NCBI RefSeq assembly: GCF_014467055.1
Contig: NZ_CP060696.1
Span: 1-64,000, forward strand
Direction: 5' to 3'
Length of the DNA stretch: 64,000 nucleotides
Source of the DNA: Caproicibacterium amylolyticum
Lineage (GTDB): Bacteria > Bacillota > Clostridia > Oscillospirales > Acutalibacteraceae
Of this stretch, positions 1 to 11,777 are shown one piece after another; the first letter of the stretch is position 1, and each line of letters opens with the position of its first letter. Below the pieces are notes generated by a model. That model made no database searches and was not told the DNA's origin. It was given only the letters and a program-made list of their open reading frames with translations. A program made the translations under genes and the position numbers.

Positions 1-1314
1 ATGGATTCCTTCACAGAGGCCTGGGGGCTGGTCTGCGAATACTGCAAAAGCAAAATCACAGAAGTAGCCTATACCACCTGGATTTCCCGCATAGAACCTG
101 TCAGTTTAGATTTTACCAGCGGAACCGCAGTGCTGAAAGTCCCCAACGACTTTCACCGCAAAACGATTATGCACTACTACCTGGACACGATTCAGGAAGC
201 ATTCCTGCAGATTTTCGGTACATCAGACATCAAAATCGACCTGCGCACAGACGATGAACTAACCCCGCAGAAACCGGTAGAGGACAAACCAAGTGCCGAG
301 GACTACGAGTATACCTTTGACACCTTCATCGTCGGCCCCAGCAACAAGTTTGCCCACGCCGCCAGCATGGCCGTCGCCACCAAACCGGCCGAGCTTTACA
401 ACCCGCTGTTCATCTACGGCAACTCCGGCCTTGGCAAAACGCACCTGCTGTACGCTATCTGCAACGAAATCAAAAAGAATTCGCCGGACATGGACATCGT
501 CTACATTAAAGGCGATGAATTCACCAACGAACTGATTAGTGCTATTCAGAAAGGTACCACGGCTGAATTTCACAACCGCTACCGCAATGCAGACGTACTG
601 CTGGTCGATGATATTCAGTTCATCGCCGGCAAGGATTCCACACAGGAAGAATTCTTCCATACGTTCAATACCTTATATGAGGCGAAAAAACAGATTGTCC
701 TGACCAGTGACCGCCCACCAAAGGATATTGCTACACTGGAGGAACGTCTGCTCACCCGTTTTGAGTGGGGTCTGACCGCGGATGTGCAGCCGCCGGACTT
801 TGAAACCCGTATTGCCATCATTAAACGAAAAGCAGAGCTTCTGGGCATTCAGCTGGACGAAAACGTCACCGAGTATATGGCAAACCGCCTGAAGAACAAT
901 ATTCGTCAGTTGGAAGGCGCCGTAAAAAAGATGAAAGCCTACCATCTGCTCAACGGCTATCCCCTGAACATCAACACTGCACAGGCGGCCATCAGCGACA
1001 TTATTAATAATGACCAGCCTGTTCCTGTTACGATTGAAAAAATCATTGAAGAAGTCAGCCGCACTTACGGTACCTCCCCGGAAGATATCCGCTCCTCCAA
1101 ACGCAGTGCAAATATCAGCAATGCGCGGCAGGTAGCCATGTATGTTGTAAGGGAAATTACGCAAATGCCCATGACCGGCATTGGCTCAGAATTCGGCGGA
1201 CGTGATCACTCCACCGTTGTTTATGCCATTCAGCAGGTCGAAAAGAATATTAAAAAGAACCCGAAGATGCGCGCAACCGTTGAGGATATCATCAAGAACA
1301 TTCGAGACCGGTGA
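1..1314 (+). CDS. dnaA: Chromosomal replication initiator DnaA
   Basis: DnaA binds origin DnaA boxes and melts the origin; it also acts as a transcription factor. The 437-residue product has the usual four-part layout: an N-terminal helical domain (about 1-80), a short acidic linker (about 81-105), an AAA+ domain with Walker A GNSGLGKT (about 140-147) and Walker B LLVDDIQF (about 200-207), and the C-terminal DNA-binding domain with the family signature GGRDHSTVVYA (about 399-409). The window starts on its ATG, so promoter and ribosome binding site lie outside. dnaN follows after a 303-bp gap, the normal Firmicute order. Identification is secure. Confidence 0.98.
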   Translation: MDSFTEAWGLVCEYCKSKITEVAYTTWISRIEPVSLDFTSGTAVLKVPNDFHRKTIMHYYLDTIQEAFLQIFGTSDIKIDLRTDDELTPQKPVEDKPSAEDYEYTFDTFIVGPSNKFAHAASMAVATKPAELYNPLFIYGNSGLGKTHLLYAICNEIKKNSPDMDIVYIKGDEFTNELISAIQKGTTAEFHNRYRNADVLLVDDIQFIAGKDSTQEEFFHTFNTLYEAKKQIVLTSDRPPKDIATLEERLLTRFEWGLTADVQPPDFETRIAIIKRKAELLGIQLDENVTEYMANRLKNNIRQLEGAVKKMKAYHLLNGYPLNINTAQAAISDIINNDQPVPVTIEKIIEEVSRTYGTSPEDIRSSKRSANISNARQVAMYVVREITQMPMTGIGSEFGGRDHSTVVYAIQQVEKNIKKNPKMRATVEDIIKNIRDR

Positions 1315-1617
1315 TTTTTTATGCCTTTCAATATTCATTTTTGCGTATATTTATGCATGAATAAGATGAATACTGCTGCATATATTCTTCAACTTGTTTT
1401 CAACTTTCCCCACTGAGTTTTCAACAGAACGTTGAAACTCTCTTCCCATTTCTTTTTATTCACATATTTTTCACCTCGTTGTGTGAAAAATATTTTCCGT
1501 GCAAACGCAGTTGCTTTCGGGGCTTTTTTCAACTTTCCACTTTTCCGTGCACTATACTGCTATTTCTAAATTTATCCCTTTCAAATTATACTCTTTGTAA
1601 ACGGAGGCTCTTCTTCC
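1315..1617. other. Candidate oriC / DnaA-box region between dnaA and dnaN
   Basis: This AT-rich, T-biased 303-bp gap sits where Firmicutes often carry origin elements. There is no perfect TTATCCACA box. The closest matches are TTATTCACA (1456-1464), TTTTCAACA (1418-1426), TTTTCAACT (1397-1405 and 1526-1534), TTTTTCACC (1467-1475), CTTTCCACT (1533-1541), and TTTTTCACAC read on the minus strand at 1481-1490. A TATACT at 1553-1558 could be a -10 for dnaN, with no convincing -35. Origin function is inferred from position and motif density. The other half of a bipartite origin, upstream of dnaA, would lie outside the window. Confidence 0.5.
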
Positions 1618-2736
1618 ATGAAAATAACCTGTGACCGCCAGCAGCTTCTGGATGCTGTATTAAATGTGCAGCGAGCTGTATCTTCTAAGAGTTCCATTCC
1701 TGCATTGCAAGGAATTCTATTAAAGGCAAAGCAAAACAGCATCTATCTCTGTGGCTATGATGCGGAAATGCTGGGTATGACAACCGAAATCGAGGCAAGT
1801 GTTCTGCAAACCGGTACGGTTGTGCTTTCTGCAAAGCTTTTTGGTGACATTATTCGCCGTTTGCCGGACGAGCGTGTTCACTTGGAAACGGATGACAAAA
1901 ACATGACCACCATTCAAAGCGGACAGAGTAACTTTTCGATTGTAGGCATTCCGGCGGAAGAATACCCAGAACTTCCGAAAATTTCCGGAGAACGTGGAAT
2001 CCAGATTCCAAACAGTGTTTTGAAGGATATGATTCATCAGACCATTTTTGCAGTTGCGGAAAGTGACGCAAAACCGATCCATACCGGAACACTGTTTGAG
2101 ATTGGTGATGGAAAGATTCGTTTGGTCAGCGTAGACGGCTACCGTCTTGCTCTGCGTGAAGAACGTGTGAACAGTGAAGAAAACGGACTCTCTTTTGTAG
2201 TGCCCGGAAAAGCACTGCAGGAAGTCAGCAAACTGCTGCCGGAAAATGATGAAAACTGCGCCATTCAGGTAGGCAGCCGGCATATTCTGTTCACAGTTGG
2301 GAGTTATACTGTAATTGCACGGCTATTGGAGGGTGAATTTCTGGATTACCGCTCCGCAATTCCGCAGAACAGCAGCAGCACGGTTACCATAAAGACCAGT
2401 GATTTTATTGACAGCGTAGAGCGCGTTTCCCTGCTGATTACTGACCGGCTGAAAAGCCCAATCCGCTGCATTTTTGAAGAGGATACCATTCGTCTTTCCA
2501 GCTACACACCGATTGGCCGCGCAAGCGACCAGTTTCCGGCTAAGCTGGAGGGAAATTCGGTAGAAATGGGCTTTAATAATCATTATTTGCTGGACGCGCT
2601 GCGCAATGCGGAGGGTGATCAAGTGAAAGTGGAACTGAACGGTCCGCTTTCTCCAATGAAAGTGTTGCCGATGGAAGGAAACAGCTTCTTGTTTCTGGTG
2701 CTTCCGGTGCGCTTAAAGTCCGAGGACGCAGGATAA
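1618..2736 (+). CDS. dnaN: DNA polymerase III beta sliding clamp
   Basis: The beta clamp forms a ring around DNA and tethers DNA polymerase III and other clamp-binding proteins. The 372-residue length matches the family (about 365-380), with three repeated clamp domains, opening MKITCDRQQLLDAV and ending in the conserved LPVRL region near the C-terminus. ATG 1618 is preceded by GGAGG at a good distance. It follows dnaA and precedes yaaA-recF, the standard order. No oddity seen. Confidence 0.97.
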   Translation: MKITCDRQQLLDAVLNVQRAVSSKSSIPALQGILLKAKQNSIYLCGYDAEMLGMTTEIEASVLQTGTVVLSAKLFGDIIRRLPDERVHLETDDKNMTTIQSGQSNFSIVGIPAEEYPELPKISGERGIQIPNSVLKDMIHQTIFAVAESDAKPIHTGTLFEIGDGKIRLVSVDGYRLALREERVNSEENGLSFVVPGKALQEVSKLLPENDENCAIQVGSRHILFTVGSYTVIARLLEGEFLDYRSAIPQNSSSTVTIKTSDFIDSVERVSLLITDRLKSPIRCIFEEDTIRLSSYTPIGRASDQFPAKLEGNSVEMGFNNHYLLDALRNAEGDQVKVELNGPLSPMKVLPMEGNSFLFLVLPVRLKSEDAG

Positions 2737-2823
2737 TGTTGATTAGCACTGCCATAAGTGAAAATTTTCTTTTGCAAAATAAATAAAATTACAAAAATTT
2801 CTAAATAAAAGGATTAAATTGGT

Positions 2824-3039
2824 ATGAAAAGGGAAATCATAACCATAGACACAGAATTCATTCGCCTGGATGCTCTGCTGAAGTTGGCCGGAGCTGTGGA
2901 TACCGGCGGCCGTGCCAAATTTGTAGTGCAGGGCGGCGAGGTCAAGGTAAATGATGAGGTGTGTACAATGCGCGGCAAGAAGCTGCGTCCCGGTGACACG
3001 GTGGAGTATGCCGGCCGTGCGTTTGAGGTGGCAGGGTGA
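2824..3039 (+). CDS. yaaA: S4-domain RNA-binding protein YaaA
   Basis: A 71-residue protein that is essentially a single S4 RNA-binding domain: [14 protein letters not shown], then [19 protein letters not shown], and a basic [10 protein letters not shown] turn. Proteins of this type sit between dnaN and recF in most Firmicutes and are linked to ribosome/rRNA binding in the literature. Its TGA stop (3037-3039) overlaps the GTG start of recF (3036-3038), so the two are probably translationally coupled. The exact molecular role is not visible from sequence. Confidence 0.9.
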   Translation: MKREIITIDTEFIRLDALLKLAGAVDTGGRAKFVVQGGEVKVNDEVCTMRGKKLRPGDTVEYAGRAFEVAG

Positions 3040-4118
3040 AAATCCTGTCGCTTACCTGCCGCAGTTACCGAAATTTAGGGGAAGTCCGTTTTGAGCCGCG
3101 GTCTGGTGTGAATGTGATCTGGGGCGAAAATGCGCAGGGGAAAACGAATTTGCTGGAAGCAATGTGGCTGTTTACCGGCGGACACAGCTTCCGCGGAGCC
3201 AAAGACAGCGAACTGGTGCAGCATGAGGCCGCCGGTACGCAGCTGGAACTTGGCTTTTACAGTGAGGAACGGGAGCAAAGTGCTTCTTTGACCATTGAGG
3301 GAGGGCGGCGTCACGCGCAGCTCAACGGGATTGACCTGCGTTCTTCCAATGGTTTGGTCGGGCACTTCTGCGCGGTCATTTTTTCGCCGGAGCACATCTC
3401 ACTTGTGCGGGAAGGCCCGGCAAACCGCCGCAACTTTTTGGATGCGGCGCTGTGCCAGCTGAAGCCCGGCTATGTTCGTCTGCTGAACCGCTATCAGCAT
3501 ACGCTTTTACAGCGCAACGCTCTGCTTAAAGATATTCCCCGCCACCGTGAGCTTGCGGACACGCTTCCTATTTGGGACGCACGGATTGTGCAGGATGGCA
3601 CACAAATTGCTGCTCACCGGAAACAGTATCTGACACGGCTTTCCACCGCAGCGGCGGCGGTGTACAATGGCCTCAGCCACGGAAAAGAGCAGCTTGGTCT
3701 TGTCTACCTCAGCACTGCAGATGATCTTGCAGGTGCTTTGCGGGAGGGGCGCGAGCGTGATATACGACAGGGCTTTACTGGCGTCGGCCCGCACCGTGAT
3801 GATATGGAAATTTTGTTGGACGGCAGTTCTGCACGCTCCTATGGCTCACAGGGACAGAAGCGCAGCATCGTGCTTGCACTTAAACTTGCCGAGGCTGCCA
3901 TGCTGGAGGAAACCACCGGTGAAAAGCCGGTGGTCCTGCTGGATGATGTACTCAGTGAGCTGGACAGCAGCCGTCAGGATTACCTGCTGAACCATTTATC
4001 TGACTGTCAGGTGTTCATCACCTGCTGTGAACCGGAGCAAGCGCAAAGTCTGCGCGGCGGCGGATTATATCGTGTAGAAAACGGGTGTGTCTGTCCGGCA
4101 CGCCCAAATCCGGCTTAA
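3036..4118 (+). CDS. recF: DNA replication and repair ATPase RecF
   Basis: RecF is an SMC-like ABC-type ATPase that acts with RecO and RecR to load RecA on gapped DNA. The 360-residue product has Walker A in [12 protein letters not shown] (about 32-43), the ABC signature [13 protein letters not shown] (about 270-282) and Walker [13 protein letters not shown] (about 303-314). The start is GTG 3036, overlapping the yaaA stop by four bases (GTGA), which explains the lack of a separate strong Shine-Dalgarno. Length and motifs are normal. Confidence 0.96.
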   Translation: MKILSLTCRSYRNLGEVRFEPRSGVNVIWGENAQGKTNLLEAMWLFTGGHSFRGAKDSELVQHEAAGTQLELGFYSEEREQSASLTIEGGRRHAQLNGIDLRSSNGLVGHFCAVIFSPEHISLVREGPANRRNFLDAALCQLKPGYVRLLNRYQHTLLQRNALLKDIPRHRELADTLPIWDARIVQDGTQIAAHRKQYLTRLSTAAAAVYNGLSHGKEQLGLVYLSTADDLAGALREGRERDIRQGFTGVGPHRDDMEILLDGSSARSYGSQGQKRSIVLALKLAEAAMLEETTGEKPVVLLDDVLSELDSSRQDYLLNHLSDCQVFITCCEPEQAQSLRGGGLYRVENGCVCPARPNPA

Positions 4119-4136
4119 CGGAAAGGAGAAAGCCCC

Positions 4137-4436
4137 ATGTATCTGCATCTGGGTCAGGATACCGTGATAAGAAGCGAGGACATTATGGGTATCTTTGACA
4201 TGGAGACCTCCACCCTTTCGTCTTCTACGCGGGACTACCTTGCCAAAAGCGAAAAGGATGGGCGTGTTGTGAATGTTTCCATGGAAATGCCCAAAAGTTT
4301 TGTACTTTGCAGCACGCCGTATGGCCGGGAAAAAGTTTATATTACCCAAATCAGTTCCACTACCCTGCTGAAACGAACCGGGTTTATGGAAGAACTGCGA
4401 AATGTAAACATTGAAAAACAGGAGCCGATGAGATGA
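4137..4436 (+). CDS. remB: Extracellular matrix regulator RemB (DUF370 family)
   Basis: A 99-residue protein opening MYLHLGQDTVI..DIMGIFDMET, the pattern of YaaB/RemB, which in Bacillus subtilis lies between recF and gyrB and, like RemA, affects matrix gene expression. The conserved C-terminal ISSTTLLKRTGF segment is present. A GGAAAGGAG ribosome binding site precedes ATG 4137. The stop overlaps the next gene's ATG (ATGA at 4433-4436). Family assignment is strong. A role in biofilm regulation here is inferred from the family only. Confidence 0.85.
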   Translation: MYLHLGQDTVIRSEDIMGIFDMETSTLSSSTRDYLAKSEKDGRVVNVSMEMPKSFVLCSTPYGREKVYITQISSTTLLKRTGFMEELRNVNIEKQEPMR

Positions 4437-5182
4437 AGAAACTGCAATATCCGCGGTGCCCATACTGCGGGAAAAAAGTGAATCCTCTGCTCGCATTTAC
4501 TCTGAAAAACGAAGGCGAATATCGTTGTACGAAATGCAGCGGTGTTTCCAACATTGAGCTGAACCCGGCAGTTTACAAGCTGGCGGTCGGCATGGTCCTG
4601 ACTGCGGCGGCGGTTTTTCTCATTGAGGAACTTTTAATTCGCCGTTTCGCTTGGTATGCGGTGCTGATTGTGCTGGCTCCCTTTCTGATTTTTTATGTGC
4701 TTTCCCCCCTTTATGTAGAATTGAAGCGACCGGTCATTAAGCGCAAGCGGATGGAGAGGCGTGTACCAAACAGTGTTACCGGGGGTGTCAATGACGGCCC
4801 GTACGGAGTACCCGGGCGCCGGCTGGAAGATCCGACTGTTTACGTTCCCTCTACCTTTGGGCAGTCGTTGATTCAACCGCAGACCGGCGAAACACCTCGA
4901 ATGGAAGAGCCGACGATTCAAATGAATTCTATGCAGGGAGAAGATGAACTGCCCGGTGTTCTGCGTCCGGTGCCGCCGCAGGCACTGCAGCCGAATGACC
5001 TTTCTTCGGAAGTTGGGCGGTTCGGCCTAAAAAAATCGCTGGAACAGTTTGAGGAGAACTTGGGCGAGCAGGCACAGCCGATGTTTTACAGCCGGCCGCG
5101 TTCCGGTGCGGAACCGACTGGCGGCAGTTACCGCGCTTACCGCGCTCCCTTGCACACAAAGCGGGATGACAGACATGAATAA
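4433..5182 (+). CDS. Zinc-ribbon membrane protein of unknown function
   Basis: 249 residues, not recognised beyond its architecture. The N-terminus has two CxxC knuckles (CPYCGKK at about 8-14, CTKCSG at about 32-37), expected to bind one zinc ion. Two hydrophobic helices follow (about 49-70 and 73-98), then a roughly 150-residue hydrophilic, proline-rich and probably disordered tail. It starts on ATG 4433, overlapping the remB stop, and lies in the dnaA-gyrB transcription unit. The next gene repeats the same ribbon-plus-two-helix plan, so the pair may be related or work together; that is inference. Confidence 0.7.
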   Translation: MKKLQYPRCPYCGKKVNPLLAFTLKNEGEYRCTKCSGVSNIELNPAVYKLAVGMVLTAAAVFLIEELLIRRFAWYAVLIVLAPFLIFYVLSPLYVELKRPVIKRKRMERRVPNSVTGGVNDGPYGVPGRRLEDPTVYVPSTFGQSLIQPQTGETPRMEEPTIQMNSMQGEDELPGVLRPVPPQALQPNDLSSEVGRFGLKKSLEQFEENLGEQAQPMFYSRPRSGAEPTGGSYRAYRAPLHTKRDDRHE

Positions 5183-5492
5183 AGAACATGCATTCTGCCC
5201 GTGGTGCGGCGCGCATTTTACACAAGAAGAAAAAAATACAGCCATAAAACAGCGGCAGCAGTGCTGCCCTTTATGTGGCCGGCCGATTACAGTAAAATAC
5301 AGCGGAAAGCGCGTTGGAGCAGTGCTGCTCCTGGCGGCGCTGCTCTGCGTGTTGGACTTTGGTTTTTTGCTGCTGGGCGTACCGCTTGCTGCGGTGTGGC
5401 TCATTACAGCAGTATGTGCGGCATTGCTCTGGGGCTTTCGCGGCAGCACGGTGGTGTTTGAAAAAGCCGGAGATGCAGAAGAAACCGGCTGA
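5166..5492 (+). CDS. Small zinc-ribbon membrane protein of unknown function
   Basis: About 108 residues from ATG 5166 (MTDMNKEH); ATG 5175 is an equally plausible start and neither has a good Shine-Dalgarno. Translation probably depends on coupling, because the start lies inside the end of the previous gene (stop 5180-5182). The protein has CPWCGAHF and CPLCGRP knuckles (a zinc ribbon), then two closely spaced hydrophobic segments and a short charged tail. Function unknown. A longer reading frame exists upstream from 5049 but would overlap the previous gene by about 130 bp, so I reject that extension. Confidence 0.6.
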   Translation: MTDMNKEHAFCPWCGAHFTQEEKNTAIKQRQQCCPLCGRPITVKYSGKRVGAVLLLAALLCVLDFGFLLLGVPLAAVWLITAVCAALLWGFRGSTVVFEKAGDAEETG

Positions 5493-5522
5493 TAGATTAA
5501 GAAAATGGTGTATGAAGAATAG

Positions 5523-7529
<2,007 letters not shown>

Positions 7530-7562
7530 AGTTTGTAACTCCGTTCCGGCTGTCAGCAGGTA

Positions 7563-7591
7563 TTTTCATTTTCTTAAAAATCTGATATAAT
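7563..7591 (+). promoter_or_regulatory. Predicted sigma-A promoter for the YcxB-like gene
   Basis: TTTTCA (7563-7568), a 17-bp spacer and a perfect TATAAT (7586-7591) lie 75 bp upstream of the next start codon. Confidence 0.55.
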
Positions 7592-7665
7592 AGTATCTGT
7601 ATAAGTCTGACAGTGCCTCAACGGCAGCTGCCAAGTAACAACCAGAAAAAGGAGTTTACGAAAGA

Positions 7666-8319
7666 ATGAGCAACAGAAAAACCGAGGAAGAAACGATACA
7701 GCCTCCTGAACCGGAAACACAGGAGGATGACGGCGACAGCATCCGATGGGACGGCAGTGAAGCCGAGATGGTGGCGGATGAGGATGCGGAGGAATACGAA
7801 GAAACCAAAACAGCGATAAAAATCAGCTATCGTCTAACAGATGATGAGGTGTGCCGCGCTTTTGTTCACGCCGGCATGACGCCCAAGCGCCGGACTCTTC
7901 TGCTGGTATTAGCTGTGGCGGCCTTTGTATGTTCTATAGTCAGCTTTGTCCTTTACGGTATGCAGCCTGCCTTCGGCTCACTTGCTTCCGGCATTTTGCT
8001 TTGTGCGGCGGGAATCGTGGTATTAGTGCTTCCGTGGTTTTCTATCCGAAAGCACGCGAAAAGAGCGAACGACCACGGCGAATACACACTGAAAATTTAC
8101 CCGGATATGATTGAGGGTGAACACTCCGGCAAAATGGTGGAATTTCCGCTGGATGGGACGATTGCCTGTGAGTTTTACAAGGGACTTGCGCTCATTCATT
8201 TTGACCGCGAGTACATAGGCGGCTCTTTGCTTATTTTACCGCTTCGCAGTGTGGAGCCGGGCGTTTTGGCGGATGTAGAGGCCATTCTTCGTTCCGGAAC
8301 ACATGCGAAACTTTCGTAG
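7666..8319 (+). CDS. YcxB-like membrane protein
   Basis: 217 residues. A very acidic, probably disordered N-terminus (about 1-50) is followed by ISYRLTDDEV, two transmembrane helices (about 82-103 and 108-129), then a soluble half with YTLKIYPDMIEGEHSGK and ending in LLILPLRSV. This order matches YcxB-type membrane proteins, a widespread family with no assigned biochemical role. The start ATG 7666 has AAAGGAG upstream and its own promoter. It separates gyrB from gyrA, which is unusual placement but not functionally informative. Family call is by pattern only. Confidence 0.6.
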   Translation: MSNRKTEEETIQPPEPETQEDDGDSIRWDGSEAEMVADEDAEEYEETKTAIKISYRLTDDEVCRAFVHAGMTPKRRTLLLVLAVAAFVCSIVSFVLYGMQPAFGSLASGILLCAAGIVVLVLPWFSIRKHAKRANDHGEYTLKIYPDMIEGEHSGKMVEFPLDGTIACEFYKGLALIHFDREYIGGSLLILPLRSVEPGVLADVEAILRSGTHAKLS

Positions 8320-8556
8320 ATTCACAAAAAATAACGAAAAATTCAGGACATACACAGTGCTGTCCCAAAACAAACAACGCACGCGGGTGTTGGCTGCCTT
8401 TGCAGGACCGGAACTTTTTAATGTGAGCGGCCTCAAAAAACAGTGCGATAGAAGCCTTGCGTTATTTGGCGCAGATTATCAAAGAAGTGTGGGCAGTTAT
8501 CTTGAGCTTCAGCAAGTACGTGCAGGCTCAGCCTGCCGCCAGGAGGATATTCCTTT

Positions 8557-11103
8557 ATGGATGAAATTCAAAACGAAAACAACGGAAAAATCATTGATGT
8601 AGACCTTGAGGAAGAAGTACAGAAATCTTTCATGGCCTACTCCATGTCTGTTATTGTACAGCGTGCTCTGCCGGATGTGCGCGATGGCTTAAAGCCGGTG
8701 CACCGCCGCATTTTGTACGCAATGTATGAGGATGGCATTACACCGGACAAACCGTACAAAAAGTGCGCAACTACCGTCGGCGATGTGCTCGGCCGGTACC
8801 ATCCGCATGGCGATGCTTCGGTTTATGATGCGCTGGTTCGTCTGGCACAGGACTTTTCCATGCGCTATATGTTGGTTGACGGCCACGGCAACTTCGGTTC
8901 TGTGGACGGCGACCCGCCGGCTGCTTATCGTTACACAGAGTCCCGCATGAGTAAGCTCGCAGTTGAAATGCTGCAGGATATCGACAAGCAGACAGTGGAT
9001 TTCGGCCCGAATTTTGACGACAGCCGCAAAGAACCCAAAGTGCTTCCCAGCCATTTTCCCAACCTTTTGGTAAATGGTTCCACCGGTATTGCAGTCGGTA
9101 TGGCGACGAACATTCCGCCTCATAACCTTGGTGAAGTTGTGGATGGTGTCTGTGCGCTGATTGACAATCCGGATATCGATATGGATGGCCTGATGCAGTA
9201 CATCAAAGGTCCGGATTTCCCGACCGCAGGCATTATTATGGGCCGGGCGGGCATCCGCGCCGCTTACGCGACCGGCAAAGGCCGCATTACCGTGCGTGCC
9301 CGCGCAGAGATTGTTGAGGAAAAGAACGGCCGCTTCAGCATTGTCGTTACCGAGTTGCCGTATCAGGTTAACAAAGCACGTTTGATTGAAAATATTGCCG
9401 ATTTGGTAAAGGATAAGCGCATTGAAGGTATCTCCAATATTGAAGATCACTCCGACCGCAACGGCATGCATATCCTGATTTCCGTAAAGCGTGACGCTTC
9501 CCCACAGATCGTGCTGAATCAGCTCTACACATATACCCAGCTGCAGACAACGTTCAGTGTCAACATGCTTGCCATTGTTGGCGCACACGACACTTACAGC
9601 GGTGAACCGAAACTGCTGAATTTGAAGCAGATTCTGGAGTACTACGTTGATTTCCAGAAAGATGTCATTACCCGGCGCACCAAGTTTGACCTTGAAAAGG
9701 CGTTGGCACGCGCACACATTCTGGAAGGCTTGAAAATTGCCGTCGATAACATCGATGAGATCATTTCGATTATTCGTTCCAGTAAGGACCGCGCAACGGC
9801 GCGTGCCCGCATGACCGAGCGCTTTGGTCTGGATGATATCCAGACGCAGGCAATCGTGCAGATGCCGCTGGGCGCTCTGACTGGTTTGGAACGTAAAAAG
9901 TTGGAAGATGAGCTGGCAGCGATAGAAGCCAAGGTGACCGACCTGCGCGACATTCTGGCGCATGAGGAACGTGTGCTGGCTATCATCAAGGAAGATTCGA
10001 TGAATGTCAAAAAGAAATTCCAAGATGAACGGCGTACGGAAATCGCCGCAATCTCCGGCGAAGTAGATATTGAAGATCTCATTCCCAAAGAGGAATGCGT
10101 GCTGACCCTTACAAACTTCGGCTATGTGAAGCGTCTGGCTGCCGATACCTACCACACCCAGAACCGCGGCGGCCGCGGCATCAGCGCCATGACCCGCCGC
10201 GAGGAGGACTGCACCAGCGAAATGTTCATCTGCGGCAGCCACGATTACGTGCTGTTCTTTACGAACTTTGGCCGTGTGTATCGTTTGAAGTGTTATGAAG
10301 TGCCGGAGGGCAGCCGTACCAGCAAGGGCATCAACATTGCAAATCTCCTGCCGATTGCACAGGGTGAAAAGGTTACTTCCATGATTCGTGTGCCGGAGTT
10401 TGATGAAGAAAGCTACCTGTGCATGGTTACCCGTAACGGTATCATTAAGCGTACCGTGCTTTCTGCGTATAACACTGCCCGCAAAGGCGGCGTTATCGCT
10501 CTGGATTTGGATGACGGCGATGAGCTGTGCTGGGTACGTTTGACCAGCGGTGATGATGAACTGCTGGTTGCAACACATCTCGGCATGGCAATCCGCTTTA
10601 ACGAAAATGACGTGCGGCCTATGGGTCGTGTGGCGCGCGGCGTAAAGGCAATTACGCTAAAAGAAAGCGACTATGTTGTCGGTATGAGCATCCTGCGTGA
10701 GGGTGGCCGTGTGCTGACCGTCAGTGAAACCGGCTACGGCCGTCTTTCTCCAATAGAGGATTACCGCATTCAGAACCGCGGCGGCAAGGGTCTGCTGAAC
10801 TATCATGTGGACAAGTACGGCTGTGTGGCGGCGATTAAAGTTGTTGACCTGACGGATGATATCATTTTGATTTCTGAGGGCGGCATTCTGATTCGTATTT
10901 CCGCGGATTCCATTCGCATCTGTGCCCGCCCGAGCAAAGGTGTTAAAGTTATGCGCCTGACCGGAGCGGATAAAGTCATTACTCTTGCTCGTACAGAACA
11001 TGAAGAGGAAGAAACAACGGAGGAACTGCCGGAAAATGACGGCGACCCGGACGAGGGTGCTGAGGAAACGGCAGACACAACGGAGGACAACGAGGATGTT
11101 TAA
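8557..11103 (+). CDS. gyrA: DNA gyrase subunit A
   Basis: GyrA cuts and religates DNA in gyrase. The 848-residue product has the winged-helix region, the catalytic tyrosine in AAYRYTE (Tyr126), the quinolone-determining region [10 protein letters not shown] (82-91), and a C-terminal beta-pinwheel with GyrA-box-like QNRGGKG near residue 746, which favours gyrase over topoisomerase IV. The end is acidic. ATG 8557 is preceded by AGGAGG. The residue equivalent to E. coli Ser83 is Ala87 here (see findings). The last eight bases overlap the next gene's start. Confidence 0.97.
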   Translation: MDEIQNENNGKIIDVDLEEEVQKSFMAYSMSVIVQRALPDVRDGLKPVHRRILYAMYEDGITPDKPYKKCATTVGDVLGRYHPHGDASVYDALVRLAQDFSMRYMLVDGHGNFGSVDGDPPAAYRYTESRMSKLAVEMLQDIDKQTVDFGPNFDDSRKEPKVLPSHFPNLLVNGSTGIAVGMATNIPPHNLGEVVDGVCALIDNPDIDMDGLMQYIKGPDFPTAGIIMGRAGIRAAYATGKGRITVRARAEIVEEKNGRFSIVVTELPYQVNKARLIENIADLVKDKRIEGISNIEDHSDRNGMHILISVKRDASPQIVLNQLYTYTQLQTTFSVNMLAIVGAHDTYSGEPKLLNLKQILEYYVDFQKDVITRRTKFDLEKALARAHILEGLKIAVDNIDEIISIIRSSKDRATARARMTERFGLDDIQTQAIVQMPLGALTGLERKKLEDELAAIEAKVTDLRDILAHEERVLAIIKEDSMNVKKKFQDERRTEIAAISGEVDIEDLIPKEECVLTLTNFGYVKRLAADTYHTQNRGGRGISAMTRREEDCTSEMFICGSHDYVLFFTNFGRVYRLKCYEVPEGSRTSKGINIANLLPIAQGEKVTSMIRVPEFDEESYLCMVTRNGIIKRTVLSAYNTARKGGVIALDLDDGDELCWVRLTSGDDELLVATHLGMAIRFNENDVRPMGRVARGVKAITLKESDYVVGMSILREGGRVLTVSETGYGRLSPIEDYRIQNRGGKGLLNYHVDKYGCVAAIKVVDLTDDIILISEGGILIRISADSIRICARPSKGVKVMRLTGADKVITLARTEHEEEETTEELPENDGDPDEGAEETADTTEDNEDV

Positions 11104-11758
11104 TCCTAAAAAAGCATCTGCCCTTTTTCTGAGTGCATGTCTGCTGCTTGCCACGGCTGGTTGTGGAAACAAACAGAGCACCGCTGCAGTTTCTTCTGCA
11201 GCTTCGCAGGTTAGCAGTGCTGTGGAAAGTACAGCTTCGGACGTGTCCGCAGCGGCTTCAAGCGCGGTGGATTCTTCTTCCAATGAAGCTGCTTCCACTG
11301 CGGAAAAAACGGTTTCTAAGAGCGGCGCTATCACAGCTGTACCGGAAAGCGGTGCTGTGTCTTCTTCCCCGAGCAGCGATCCCGCATTTAATAAAAAATG
11401 GAGCGCCAATCCCCTTGACAAAGCTTTCAAAACCGCCAGTGACGAAGCAGACACCAACAAGAAAATTCTGCAACTTTACAGCGATTACGCGGATAAGTGG
11501 CAGAATGAGGTTGCTTCTGCTTATGAGCGCCTGATGACGGTAAGCGGAAATGATGCCGCGCTCAAGAATGAGCAGACAGAGTGGGTAAATGGCAAGGCAG
11601 ATGCTTTGCAGAAACTCAAGGAATCTGTTGCTTCCGATGGTACAGGTGCTGCATTGGCAGTTGCCAATAAGACGATGCAGTTTTATCGCAGCCGTGCGCA
11701 GCAGCTGTACTTTGAGTTGTACAAATATGACCCCAATTTTTCATTTACAGATAAATGA
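11096..11758 (+). CDS. Ser/Ala-rich lipoprotein with a LprI/DUF1311-like C-terminus
   Basis: 220 residues from ATG 11096, which overlaps the end of gyrA; GGAGG lies nine bases upstream. The N-terminus is a lipoprotein signal ending ATAGCGN (Cys about 22), so it should be anchored outside the membrane. Residues about 25-85 are a low-complexity Ser/Ala/Val spacer. The C-terminal roughly 100 residues are helical with [12 protein letters not shown] and [13 protein letters not shown], resembling the LprI-N/DUF1311 pattern but lacking its cysteines. Function is unknown. The domain resemblance is moderate, and the lipoprotein nature is fairly secure. Confidence 0.65.
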   Translation: MFNPKKASALFLSACLLLATAGCGNKQSTAAVSSAASQVSSAVESTASDVSAAASSAVDSSSNEAASTAEKTVSKSGAITAVPESGAVSSSPSSDPAFNKKWSANPLDKAFKTASDEADTNKKILQLYSDYADKWQNEVASAYERLMTVSGNDAALKNEQTEWVNGKADALQKLKESVASDGTGAALAVANKTMQFYRSRAQQLYFELYKYDPNFSFTDK

Positions 11759-11777
11759 CAGGTAAAGGACTGGTACC

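Noticed and set aside
8303..8602. 99-codon frame between the YcxB-like gene and gyrA
   Set aside because: It overlaps the gyrA start in another frame, has no Shine-Dalgarno and no family pattern. The 237-bp gap 8320-8556 otherwise shows only the gyrA ribosome binding site.
8689..10578. 629-codon open frame antisense to gyrA, and similar long frames antisense to gyrB (5271-6725), nrdD (44116-45450) and glgP (61286-63001)
   Set aside because: All are antisense shadows of secure conserved genes with no recognisable protein sequence.
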